From positions 1 to 64,000 of IMG/VR virus record IMGVR_UViG_3300026097_000008: 64,000 bases of DNA. The stretch is one strand, 5' to 3'. Positions 45,276 through 54,600 of this stretch are shown here, one piece after another. Below the pieces are notes generated by a model, which saw nothing but the letters and a program-made list of their open reading frames with translations, searched no databases and was not told where the DNA came from. The stretch's first letter is position 1. Each line of letters starts with the position of its first letter. The position numbers and the translations under genes were made by a program. Source of the DNA: a virus.

Positions 45276-47717
45276 TTACTTGTTGTAGCCTTTTTCTTCT
45301 AATGCTTGTAATAGTTGAGATTTAATTGATTCTACAGCCATTGCATTATCACCATCTTGCGCCTTTGCATACGCCTTCTTCTCTCTATTAAGACCGCCAC
45401 TTAGATCTTTAGTCATATGCTTGTGATCTTTGTAGTCTTCTTCAGGAGCATTGTCCCACTCTTCTTCAACATTTTCTTCTGGTGTATCCATCATACGCAT
45501 CATGTTTACCATATCGTCGTGCTTGTCAACTGGACCCACATGCATATCTGCAACAGGAGATGCGTCTTTTGCTCCTGCTAGCTGCATCATACGAACTAGA
45601 TCTTTAACATTTTCTTCACCGCTTGCATTGAGTGTCACACTCATTGTGACTGGATTGCCTTCGTTTTGCGGCATTGGCATTTGGCCGCATTCGTCTAATT
45701 CGCTCATTATACTTTCCTTTAAAGGTTGTCTATCTGTTATGTTGTTGTCCCAACTAAAATCTGCTCTTATTCTACCTTGGCTGTCGGTACGCCCAGGAGT
45801 TTCTGTTCTTTGTTTTCCGTGCTCACTTTGTATCTGTTTCCAAAATCTATTACTATTTGCAATACTATAATTAGTGTCAGATCCACCCATGTATTTTTTG
45901 TTGAAATAACCATAAAAAGCATTATTCAAATCTGCTCTAGCAATTTGGTAATTAGTATTAGTACTTGTAGATTTTCTAGCTAGTTCTCTAATAGCATCCA
46001 TGTAATAATTATTTAACGTGCCGCTTCCGCCAGCTATAGGTGCACCATTTAATAGCATTTGTTCTGCTTTTTTCACAATAGGATGAGTACCTGCTCTCAT
46101 TTGTGCAGCAACTTTTTGAACATCTTGTGTTTTGTTGCCTGTAGAGCGTGTGGTAGTAGTTGTGCTAAACTTTGAATTATATTGCTGCAAAAGTTTTTTT
46201 GATCTAGGATCACTACTACCTTGTAATTTTTTAATTAAACGGTCTAGTTCGGCTCTTTCGTCTTGTGTTAAAGCTTCTGTAAGTGATTCCATTAATTTTA
46301 ACATGTCGAGCATGCTAAAATCTGTGCTTGCTGTTTGTATACCGCGTTCTCTGCCATCGCGCTCTGCATCTGGTTGCCCTGCTTCTTCATCAGCTTTTCT
46401 TAATAATTCTTCTATCCGCGAAATATCTTTATCTGTGACAGGATTTTCTGCTGCTGGTGGATTTGTTTGATCTCCTCTTGGATCAGTTGCATCTGGATCT
46501 GCTGCTGGTGGATTTGTTTGATCTCCTCTTGGATCAGTTGCATCTGGATCTGCTGCTGGTGGATTTGTTTGATCTCCTCTTGGATCAGTTGCATCTGGAT
46601 CTGCTGCTGGTGGATTTGTTTGATCTCCTCTTGGATCAGTTGCATCTGGATCTGCTGCTGGTGGATTTGTTTGATCTCCTCTTGGATCAGTTGCATCTGG
46701 ATCTACACTTCCGGTGCCACTATCTGTACTATCTGCATCATTTTCTGCGTCCGTCTGCGGTGCGTCTCCGCCTCTTGTGCCATCGCCTGCATCGCCTGAC
46801 TGCGTTGCACCTTCTTCGCCGCCTGTTTGCGGAGCAGATCTTGCATTTAATAGCTCTTGCAATTTAGCCATGGTAGTCGGACCAGCCTCGCCGTCTACTG
46901 TTAAGCCGTTTTGTCTTTGGAATTCTTGCACTGCCGCATAAGTTCCACGACCATACTTGCCGTCAACACCGTTTGGATCAAAACCTAGTCTGCTAAGTCC
47001 TGTTTGTAAATCACGCACACTATCCATTGCCTGACGTCCACCGTCATTGTAAGCATCTAATAAACTAGGCGTTTCTGTGTCTAGTCTACCTGCTAGTGAA
47101 TCACCTTGTGGTGCATTATCAGCACTATCAGCATCTAGTTCTGCATCTGTTTGTGGTGCAGGTGTTTCGCCCTTAGTATCAAGTCTTGAAGTTGGAGTAC
47201 CTGAGTCAGCACTATCAGCATCGTTTTCTGCATCAGTTTGTGGTGCTGCTGGTGGATTTGTTTGATCTCCTCTTGGATCAGTTGCATCTGGATCTGCTGC
47301 TGGTGGATTTGTTTGATCTCCTCTTGGATCAGTTGCATCTGGATCTGCTGCTGGTGGATTTGTATCAACTTGTGGCGCTTCGTCAGAAGCTGGTGTTTCT
47401 GGTTGTGCAGGAGCAGTTGTGTTTGGCTGTGCATCTTGCGTAGGTTCAGGCATGTTGGGCGAATCTTGTGAATCCAAAGGCTCATTTTCGTCTGGGTCAG
47501 ATACTGGTTGCGCAGGACTGTCTGTCATTATACCTGCAAGTTCCTCTGGATTGTTTCCAGTAGCATCTACACTTTTTTCAATTTCCTCAGCGTCTTCCTG
47601 ATCCCAACCTAAGTCTTTAGCAATTCTATCGGCTAATTCGCCTTCTTTTAATTCTGCTAATTTTTTTGTTTCTGTGCCAAAGGCATCGGCAATTTTAATA
47701 TAATCTCTAATATCCAT
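45276..47717 (-). CDS. Repeat-containing virion protein with peptidoglycan-binding domain (813 aa)
   Basis: 813 residues. A peptidoglycan-binding type 1 domain lies at about 226-292 (LQTGLSRLGFDPNGVDGKYG, then FQRQNGLTVDGEAGP). Around it are low-complexity acidic regions with the 17-residue unit NPPAADPDATDPRGDQT: five copies in one block and two in another, identical at DNA level. The C-terminal part is helical, ending with SQLLQALEEKGYNK. It may be a virion core or tail protein that meets the cell wall. RBS AGGAAG precedes the ATG. Confidence 0.78.
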   Translation of the reverse strand: MDIRDYIKIADAFGTETKKLAELKEGELADRIAKDLGWDQEDAEEIEKSVDATGNNPEELAGIMTDSPAQPVSDPDENEPLDSQDSPNMPEPTQDAQPNTTAPAQPETPASDEAPQVDTNPPAADPDATDPRGDQTNPPAADPDATDPRGDQTNPPAAPQTDAENDADSADSGTPTSRLDTKGETPAPQTDAELDADSADNAPQGDSLAGRLDTETPSLLDAYNDGGRQAMDSVRDLQTGLSRLGFDPNGVDGKYGRGTYAAVQEFQRQNGLTVDGEAGPTTMAKLQELLNARSAPQTGGEEGATQSGDAGDGTRGGDAPQTDAENDADSTDSGTGSVDPDATDPRGDQTNPPAADPDATDPRGDQTNPPAADPDATDPRGDQTNPPAADPDATDPRGDQTNPPAADPDATDPRGDQTNPPAAENPVTDKDISRIEELLRKADEEAGQPDAERDGRERGIQTASTDFSMLDMLKLMESLTEALTQDERAELDRLIKKLQGSSDPRSKKLLQQYNSKFSTTTTTRSTGNKTQDVQKVAAQMRAGTHPIVKKAEQMLLNGAPIAGGSGTLNNYYMDAIRELARKSTSTNTNYQIARADLNNAFYGYFNKKYMGGSDTNYSIANSNRFWKQIQSEHGKQRTETPGRTDSQGRIRADFSWDNNITDRQPLKESIMSELDECGQMPMPQNEGNPVTMSVTLNASGEENVKDLVRMMQLAGAKDASPVADMHVGPVDKHDDMVNMMRMMDTPEENVEEEWDNAPEEDYKDHKHMTKDLSGGLNREKKAYAKAQDGDNAMAVESIKSQLLQALEEKGYNK
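46459..46713. repeat. Five tandem 51-bp repeats
   Basis: About five head-to-tail copies of a 51-bp unit (starts near 46459, 46510, 46561, 46612, 46663; the last one diverges before its end). The copies look identical by eye. Each encodes 17 residues in frame within the 813-residue gene. Length is likely to vary between isolates. Confidence 0.9.
47251..47352. repeat. Two further copies of the same 51-bp unit
   Basis: Two copies, at about 47251 and 47302, identical to the block at 46459-46713. They lie about 540 bp away in the same gene. A partial copy follows at 47353. Confidence 0.88.
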
Positions 47718-47718
47718 C

Positions 47719-48276
47719 TCAGCTTCCTATTGGACTCGTTGTATTCTGCTTATCGCCAATATCTTTTGACTCACCTGCAGGTGCGCCTTCCATTGGGTCA
47801 ATTTCGCGCTCTTTGCGAGCTGTTTCTAATTCTTTTAGGAGATCCATAACTCTATTACCGCCGACACTTTCTTGCGCACTTGTTCCGCCCATGTCTTCTG
47901 TAGTAAGCATAGTTTGGTATTCGCCTGCTTCTTCTTGCGACTGTTGTTCTTCAATAGGATCAAACTCACCTCGTACAGTGACATGACTGTGTGGCACTTT
48001 ACAGTTTTGTACTACGTATTGTTCTAGGATATAGCTTGTAGTTGGATACTTAACTTCAATATCGTATGTAGTGACTTCTATATTTTGTAGCTGCGGAAAG
48101 TCTAACGGACGTTCTGTAATTGGTGCTCTTTTACCTGCACCCATATTTACTACTTCAAATTTTTGCATATGTGTTTTAAGATTGTTGTCAAAATCTTCGG
48201 GCAATTCGCCTGCAACACGAACTTTAAATTTGTAAGTCTTTTGACTTTCTTGTAATAATTCTTTAAATGATTTCAT
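47719..48276 (-). CDS. Putative virion or assembly protein (185 aa)
   Basis: 185 residues: a start MKSFKELLQESQ, a beta-rich first part (KFKVRVAGELPEDFDNNLK, TYDIEVKYPTTSYILEQYV), and an acidic, Gln/Glu-rich C-terminal third. The start at 48276 (ATG) is preferred over an upstream GTG; AGGAAG lies 6-11 nt before it and a late octamer at 48297-48304. It sits between terminase small subunit and the 813-residue gene. I do not know its function. Confidence 0.72.
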   Translation of the reverse strand: MKSFKELLQESQKTYKFKVRVAGELPEDFDNNLKTHMQKFEVVNMGAGKRAPITERPLDFPQLQNIEVTTYDIEVKYPTTSYILEQYVVQNCKVPHSHVTVRGEFDPIEEQQSQEEAGEYQTMLTTEDMGGTSAQESVGGNRVMDLLKELETARKEREIDPMEGAPAGESKDIGDKQNTTSPIGS

Positions 48277-48295
48277 GGCCACTTCCTATTATATA

Positions 48296-48787
48296 CTATT
48301 TATCCATGTTCTTAAGTTTTTCTAGCAAACTATTACGGTCGGAAATAACATATCCTTCACCGTTAACGATGTCGCTCCCGTCGGAGGATCCTTCTTTGTC
48401 TAATTTTTCTTTCTTAAGTTGTAGTTCGATTGTTTTTAGTTTTTTGTCCATTTTAGCAACTTTAGCATCGAGACTAGTTTTCAAAAGGCCGCCTGCAACT
48501 TCAAATATTCTACCACTATAACGACTTTCTACGTTCATACCTAGATCCATTAAATCGTCGTATGCTTGTGCAGCCTTATCAGCAATATCATCTAGCTCCG
48601 AGTCTGCTTTATCACCTAAGCCTTTTACACTTGGCAGAGCACTTGCAATTTTATCAAACTCTTGCATCGCGCTAAAAGTTTCTTCTTGCTCAACAATAGC
48701 AGCCTCTGCTTTTTCTTTGTTTTTTTCTTCCTGGATCATTTCTTTTGAATCAGGTAAATTTAATAAATCTTCAAGTTTTTTGGTCAT
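48296..48787 (-). CDS. 16: Terminase small subunit, gp16 (163 aa)
   Basis: Recognises DNA and stimulates the gp17 motor. 163 residues against 164 in T4 gp16, all helical, starting MTKKLEDLLNLPDS, with a long central helix (about 55-90) and a basic coiled C-terminal part (KMDKKLKTIELQLKKEK). The call rests on length, pattern and position among the head genes. It has a late octamer upstream (48814-48821) and a 26-nt leader. Confidence 0.82.
   Translation of the reverse strand: MTKKLEDLLNLPDSKEMIQEEKNKEKAEAAIVEQEETFSAMQEFDKIASALPSVKGLGDKADSELDDIADKAAQAYDDLMDLGMNVESRYSGRIFEVAGGLLKTSLDAKVAKMDKKLKTIELQLKKEKLDKEGSSDGSDIVNGEGYVISDRNSLLEKLKNMDK
48297..48304 (-). promoter_or_regulatory. Late octamer GATAAATA before the gene at 48276
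   Basis: On the minus strand, GATAAATA lying at the very end of gene 16, 20 nt before the ATG at 48276. Confidence 0.65.
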
Positions 48788-48813
48788 AGTAGTGGTCCAT
48801 TATATACTACTAT

Positions 48814-48821
48814 TATTTATC
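48814..48821 (-). promoter_or_regulatory. Late octamer GATAAATA before gene 16
   Basis: On the minus strand, 26 nt before the ATG at 48787, overlapping the stop region of the gp4-like gene. Confidence 0.65.
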
Positions 48822-49251
48822 GTTTACCTGTGTGGAATATATCAGTTTCAGTTATAACCCTAAAGAATATACCCTTTTGTTTACACCATGCTCTAGCAGC
48901 TTCCCATTTTGCTTGATTAACTACCCAGTGCGCTTGATTAGCTCTACTGCGGCCGGTTTTTTCTTTTATAGTTTGATTGGCAGGTTTTACTTCAATTAGT
49001 TCTACTCTTTGTTTACCGCCCTTGTCTGCATAAGCAATAAAAAAGTCAGGTACATAAATTGTATATTTTCCTGACAGAGGATTTCGATATGGTATTTTAA
49101 TACTTTCACTAGCCCATTGTGCTACGCTAGGATGTTCATCGCAAAATCTCATAAAAGCAAATTCCCAGCTACTTCTATAAGTAGGACTTTTTGTACCTAT
49201 GTATTTTTCTGGAAATTTACAATTAAACTTTCCTTGCGCAAAACGGCTCAT
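48817..49251 (-). CDS. 4: Head completion protein, gp4-like (144 aa)
   Basis: 144 residues; T4 gp4 (also called 50/65) is about 150. The motif SSWEFAFMRFCDEHPSVAQWASE (about 27-49), then YVPDFFIAY and ELIEVKP (about 67-92) fit a TnsA-like endonuclease fold, as known for gp4 relatives. It is needed to finish filled heads in T4. It overlaps the preceding gene by 4 nt (ATGA). Confidence 0.87.
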   Translation of the reverse strand: MSRFAQGKFNCKFPEKYIGTKSPTYRSSWEFAFMRFCDEHPSVAQWASESIKIPYRNPLSGKYTIYVPDFFIAYADKGGKQRVELIEVKPANQTIKEKTGRSRANQAHWVVNQAKWEAARAWCKQKGIFFRVITETDIFHTGKR

Positions 49252-49613
49252 ACCACAATATTACGTCTTTCGATTTTTTCAGTAGATCCTTGAATTTTAT
49301 ATCCTAGTACACTTGTTCTTAATCTACTATAGTTGAGTATTTCGGCAACTACTGCACTCAATTGAACTTCATTAAATCCTTTTAAGGTATCAAGAAGTGT
49401 AAAAACTTTTACGCCGTCGATTTTTGCTTGGTTTAATAAACTAGTACTTGTAGCAATAGCTGCTGACTTTTCAAAGCCCCTTTTCTCAAAAAAAGCCACT
49501 ACTGCATCTACTTCATTACTAGGGAAACTTAATTTTTTATTAAAGTAGTTGTCAAAAACTTCTGTGACCTTTCTATCACTAGTTCTTTCTTGGGCAGGCA
49601 AACTGTTTGTCAT
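49248..49613 (-). CDS. Conserved T4-like structural-region protein (121 aa)
   Basis: 121 residues, starting with RKVTEVFDNYFNKKLSFP and having EVDAVVAFFEKRGFEKSAA and FTLLDTLKGFNEVQLSAVVAEILN. Close relatives occur between tube-like and head-completion genes in marine T4-like phages as I recall. It is probably a baseplate or connector part. Its ATG overlaps the previous stop by one base. Confidence 0.75.
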   Translation of the reverse strand: MTNSLPAQERTSDRKVTEVFDNYFNKKLSFPSNEVDAVVAFFEKRGFEKSAAIATSTSLLNQAKIDGVKVFTLLDTLKGFNEVQLSAVVAEILNYSRLRTSVLGYKIQGSTEKIERRNIVV

Positions 49614-50914
49614 TAATTTACTCCTAAAGCTCTGTTTCTATAAATCTGTTGCGCACTAGAAGAAAGATTGCTCCATGCAGCATTTCTCTCATTTATACCG
49701 CCTGCATTGCCGTTATTCTGATAATCTTTTCCAAAAGCGTCTCTAGCTGCACTTTCTAAAGCAGCAGGATTATTACGCAACTCCTGTCTTTCTCTATAAT
49801 TATTTACAGCTTGCACGGCTACAGCGGCACCGGCTGTGGCTAATAATAATTTACCCTGACCGCCATCGCCGCTATTTTTTGGAAATAGCGTCTGCGCTAC
49901 ACCGCTTACATTGGCTCCTGCTACATTACCAATAGCTCTAGTTAAAATATTTAAACCACCTTGACGAAGTCCTTCAGAACTTAAATTCCTTACATTTCCA
50001 ATAAGATTAGCTGCGGCAAGTGCTGCTTCTAACGGATTGTCAAATGTATCTCCGCCTGCTATGAAGTCATATAAGTCTAGTGCACCTTCTATAATGCTTC
50101 CTATATTTTCTGTACCACCGCCAACTAAGCTTAATGGACTAGGAGTTTGATCGTAATGGTCTTGGCCAAATCCTTTAGGTTCACCTTGTGCTCCTGTTTC
50201 AATTTGTCCTGCATCATAAAACACTGCTTCGTAAGCAATAGTCATTTGATTCTCTGTTGTTCCTGCGCCGTCACTATTGTCTAGTCTATCGTGACCCCAG
50301 TTAGTGACAATAGGATTTACTAAGGTATAAGTGACATATGATCCTCTAGACAATTGACTTATTTGTATACTGTTAAAAAATGGTAAGCCAGGATTATTAT
50401 TATCTAAGCCAAACTTATATTTGTTTCTAGTAGAACCTTCATATGTACTATCAGGAGTACGAGAATATGCTCGTCCGTTATCTCTTATTTGATTGCCGTC
50501 AGCATAGTGATATCTATAATATGCTTGCATTAAGGCTGTAGTCAAACTTGAGTTGTCGTCATGGAATGATATAGTGATAGGGTCGTAGGTGATTGCAGTT
50601 TGTACATTTTTGACCCTATTATACATTTTTTTAGTTTCTATTTGGGCTTGATATTTGGGTAAATCTGCACTTTTAACAAGCATGCCCATTTCATTTATAA
50701 TTTTTGCACCGTCTACTGTCATTTTAGGAATTAGACTTGCAGCAGTGCCATTTATATCAAAGAATACATGATATAAAAATCTAGTTTTAGGTGCTAGTGC
50801 GTGATTATTATCAGTATATAATCTTGCGGCGTGAGCAAAGTCTCCTAAATTGCCTTTAGGATTTAGGGCGCCGCCCGCTACACTATCAAAGAAACCATTA
50901 TACTTATTTGCCAT
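49613..50914 (-). CDS. Tail-tube-like baseplate protein (gp54/gp48-like) (433 aa)
   Basis: The first 250 residues resemble tail-tube folds: FLYHVFFDING (about 45-55), then DLPKYQAQIETKKMYNRVK and TYDPITISFHDDNSS (about 84-122). This fits the T4 tail-tube initiator or cap proteins gp54 and gp48, which start the tube on the baseplate. The C-terminal 170 residues are Ala/Gly-rich. A late octamer 5 nt before the ATG predicts a leaderless mRNA. Which of the two T4 proteins it matches is open. Confidence 0.65.
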   Translation of the reverse strand: MANKYNGFFDSVAGGALNPKGNLGDFAHAARLYTDNNHALAPKTRFLYHVFFDINGTAASLIPKMTVDGAKIINEMGMLVKSADLPKYQAQIETKKMYNRVKNVQTAITYDPITISFHDDNSSLTTALMQAYYRYHYADGNQIRDNGRAYSRTPDSTYEGSTRNKYKFGLDNNNPGLPFFNSIQISQLSRGSYVTYTLVNPIVTNWGHDRLDNSDGAGTTENQMTIAYEAVFYDAGQIETGAQGEPKGFGQDHYDQTPSPLSLVGGGTENIGSIIEGALDLYDFIAGGDTFDNPLEAALAAANLIGNVRNLSSEGLRQGGLNILTRAIGNVAGANVSGVAQTLFPKNSGDGGQGKLLLATAGAAVAVQAVNNYRERQELRNNPAALESAARDAFGKDYQNNGNAGGINERNAAWSNLSSSAQQIYRNRALGVN

Positions 50915-50919
50915 ACAAA

Positions 50920-50927
50920 TATTTATC
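50920..50927 (-). promoter_or_regulatory. Late octamer GATAAATA, 5 nt before ATG
   Basis: On the minus strand, with exactly 5 nt (50915-50919) to the ATG at 50914. Confidence 0.75.
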
Positions 50928-50952
50928 TTATATAATTATATGCATACATAAT

Positions 50953-50976
50953 AAAAAAGGGAGCATAAGCTCCCTT
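50953..50976 (-). terminator. Terminator after the tail tube gene
   Basis: On the minus strand, AAGGGAGC pairs with GCTCCCTT around TTAT and runs into T residues. It ends gene 19 transcripts 28 nt after the stop. Confidence 0.92.
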
Positions 50977-51003
50977 AATTACGCAGACTAAATGTTCTAG
51001 TTA

Positions 51004-51633
51004 TTATGCGCCGCCGCCTGTCACTAGAGTATTTGTGGTACGTCCAATTGCTGTACCAATACCAGTGCCTTGCGGCGATTGGATAGCATTGTCATATCTA
51101 ATATTTAATGTGACGCTGACTGGATCAGTTGAGTTTGAATAACTTAACTGGTTGTAGTTTGCACTCTCACAATAGCAACCGTAAAGTTCAAAAGTTTCCA
51201 GCACAGTTGGCGTGTTTGCGCCGTTTCCGCCGTCTAAGATTTCAATGCGTGTTGTAAACTTATAGTCTAAACCAGATGCTGCACTCGATTGCTCGTAGAA
51301 GTCAAACTGCTTCTGCAATTGTTCGCCTACTAGTTTTTGAACATTGTTGTTTACATCTTCACGTAAGTTAAGTGAAATCGGTTCCCATGTATGCTTGCCT
51401 GCTAGATATACACGAGAGTTGTAAACATCAATTGTCATTTGTTCAAAACTTACGTTTGGACGAGTCACATCAATAACTTGTTTTGTAAGTTCTGTAGTTG
51501 GCGTGCTTACACCAAAGTTTTCCAGCGTCACTCTAAAGCGATACTGTAGCTTTGGCATTAGCAAGCCCTGATTGCTAGCGGAATCACCGCTAGCAAGTGG
51601 TACTGTAATTTTTGATAGTGTTGAAATAGCCAT
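51004..51633 (-). CDS. 19: Tail tube protein gp19 (209 aa)
   Basis: Forms the inner tail tube through which DNA passes. 209 residues against 163 in T4. LQYRFRVTLENFG (about 29-41), TRPNVSFEQMTIDVYNSRVY (about 57-76) and the C-terminal VTLNIRYDNA are typical of T4-like tube proteins. It has its own late promoter (TATAAATA) and AGGAG before the ATG, plus a terminator after it, which suits a highly made protein. Confidence 0.9.
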   Translation of the reverse strand: MAISTLSKITVPLASGDSASNQGLLMPKLQYRFRVTLENFGVSTPTTELTKQVIDVTRPNVSFEQMTIDVYNSRVYLAGKHTWEPISLNLREDVNNNVQKLVGEQLQKQFDFYEQSSAASGLDYKFTTRIEILDGGNGANTPTVLETFELYGCYCESANYNQLSYSNSTDPVSVTLNIRYDNAIQSPQGTGIGTAIGRTTNTLVTGGGA

Positions 51634-51656
51634 TTAATCTGCTCCTAATCTATATG

Positions 51657-51664
51657 TATTTATA
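51657..51664 (-). promoter_or_regulatory. Late promoter octamer TATAAATA of gene 19
   Basis: A perfect late octamer on the minus strand, 23 nt before the ATG at 51633, with a normal AGGAG leader. Confidence 0.78.
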
Positions 51665-51666
51665 AC

Positions 51667-54600
51667 TTATAACCCTGCAATTTCACCGGTATTTTTCAAG
51701 CGTAGTGGAATGTAAATAAATTCAACTGCCTTGACTGGTTCAATAGCAATGTCTAAGTATAGCTCATTACGGTCGATTCTGCTTGGAGTATTGTTTGACT
51801 CGTCACATACTACTAGGTAATCATATAGAGCTCTTTGACCAACTAGTTCAAGGAGTAAGCTTTCTGCTGCCTGCTTGATTTCGTCTCGTGTAATCTTATC
51901 GTTTGGTTCAAAGATATACGGCTTAGCAAGCTGATTCAATTGTGAACGTAAGTATATCACCAGTCGTGCTACGTTAATCCTATCTAGTGCGCTTGCACCT
52001 CTTGCACGAGTTTTCTGACCAAATGCAACTAAACCTGCACCACTTATAAACGTAATTGGGTTAATGTTGTTTTGATACAGTGTATCTCTTTGACCTTCAT
52101 TTAGTGCTACTGCTACAAATTCTCCTTCACTATTCAAATAGCCTGTTGAACTTGCATTTGTTATGCCGCCGCGTCTTGTGCCAGCTGGTGCAAACCATGG
52201 GAAGCTAACTTGATCGCTTAGTGCAATTGTTCGTAGCATCATGTGTGATGCTGGAACAACTACATTATTACCGAAGTTGTCACTTGTAAAGCCTGCTGGA
52301 TAAAATACACCTAAGTATTCATCTCTGCTTACAAGACCGTCGTCGTTATCTTCAACAGCAGCATTTACGTTTGTTGCCCATTCGTTTAATGAAGTAGCAT
52401 CTGGTGTTAGTCTTAGTGGACTATCACCAACAATAAATGCTGTCAAACCTCTATCAAAGTTTAAGCTAATCATTTCTCCAATCAGCTCTGGATAGCCCGG
52501 CGTTGCCATTAGATTAAACAATCTTGATTCGTCATCTCTAATATCATCATTGCTATTTACTGTAGCTTGTAGAGCTTGTACAACAACTTTACGTTGTGCC
52601 TTGCGTCCAAAGCTACCTGAACCATCTGCTTGATTGCCTGACTCAGTCACCCAACGGTGTGGGTAGTAAGACCCCATATCTTCGTCGCCGTTGCGAGCAT
52701 TATCTGCATTTAAGTTAATGTAGTTGCGCTCGAAACGTTTTACATTAAATCCGCTTCTACGTAAATTCCATAGCAACATACCTTTTGGATATAGTGCAGG
52801 ATCAGGTGCATCTGGATCTAGGTAGTCGCTAACTAACAGTTCAGCAATAGTTGCATCCGGTGCCGTTGTTGCTGAGCCGCCTGTATCACCATAACGTGCA
52901 TCTGCAAATAGTATACCGTTTTCTGTAGTTTGATCTGACTTGTCAATCGGTGTGCCCCACTTTTGTGCTGTTGTACCTGAAAGTGTTGCATTATAAACAT
53001 AAATTGTTGGATAGTTTTCAAGATCAGAAGTATCAATCCATATATCGCCTGTCACTAGTGGTGTGCCGTCGCTTTGTGCAGTTGGCATACTTGCTGCAAC
53101 AATAGGACCTTCTGGATCTGCATCAGCATATTCGTTTTGATAACCTTTCCAGCTAGTACCGTCATGTACCATAATATCAACTTCGTCAACTACACTGCTA
53201 TACCATAGCTGTCCATCTGCTGCTAAACTTGTGACTTCATTAGGACTCGCAGTGTAAGTTAGGTTGTTCCAATTACTTGCAATCAGCTGCTTAGGTGATG
53301 TTGCACTAGTTGTACCATCTTGATAATATAAATTTGCAGTCCACTGACTTTCGTCTACGGCTGCGTCTTTTGCTTGATAGCCTATTGCTGCTAACAATCC
53401 GTCTGTATCAGTAAGTTTGATTTCACCACCTAATGAGTGTGAAATAACAATTCTATTACTTGCATCTACACTTGCGCTAACGTTTGTAATATTAGCTGCG
53501 TTAATACCTGCTGCAATTGCTGTTGCATCTGCACTAGCACTACCTGTTGTGACCACAGTCACAGTATATGGTGTGCTGTATGCTGCGCTACCGTCGTCAG
53601 TTGCACTAATAGAAAACTGATTAGTGCCTGCTCCTGGAGCCGCTGATGTAATTGGATTACTTGCAATATTTGTGGCACCAATATTTGATCTTCTATACAA
53701 ACTAAATGTGACAAGTGGCTGCGTGTCATCTGCAACATTTGTTTTTGCATAGATATCGCCTACACTAAGATTAGCACCGCCGCCTGTAGGATCTAGTCCG
53801 TAAATAGCTGCTGCACTTGTACCATACAATGGAGCACTTTGTGAATCCCAAAGCAGTGTTTCTGCGTTCCAAAGTTTGACAGATAAATTTGCGCCTCTGT
53901 TTGGTGTTGTAGTTTTAAACCAAACACTTCCTGTAGGACGAGCACTAAATCCAGATGGTTGTCCTAGGCTTGTATCCGTAGTCTTCCATGCAGGAACACT
54001 TGTATGTGCGCTTATCTGTACAGCAGGTGGAAAATAAGTTCCTGCTGTAATGCCTACTAATGTCAAAGTTGCGGCTGTACCGCCAATCAAAATATCACCG
54101 CTTGCACTAGAATCTAGTGCTGCTGATCCTGTACCATCACTATAAATTTCTAAATAGCCGTCAACTGCTTCTGCTGTGACGCCTGTAATTAACGCATCGT
54201 TAATAGCAGTTGCTATAACTGAAACTGTGTCGCCTGTTGTGACACTAATTGAAGATCCGTTAATTTCAATGTTGCCTGCGTCAGCCCCAGTTGCTGTTGG
54301 ATTAGCAGCCGTTCCTTTGATAGTTGGCCAACTCTTTGTCCAATCATCGCCGCCAACTTCTACCCAAGTACCGCCTGTATTCTTGTACCAAAGTTTGTTT
54401 AGTGATGTTACTGCAACAACAGCATAACTTCCAACGGCACCTATTGAAGCTTTAGGAGTATAATCTGCACCTGCATAATCTACAACATCTGCTGTATCCG
54501 TTATAACCGTCGGCGTTTGAGTTGAAAATGTTTGACCACCAGTGGTGTTAATTCCTTCACCGTTCCATTCAAAAATACCATAAATCGAATCAGCTGTATC

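Noticed and set aside
46457-46867. Long plus-strand frames made of repeated LDLLLVDLFDL-type units
   Set aside because: These are antisense readings of the 51-bp repeats in the minus-strand 813-residue gene, whose other half holds a genuine domain.
46459-47352. CRISPR array at the 51-bp repeats
   Set aside because: The units are directly adjacent with no spacers and are translated in frame.
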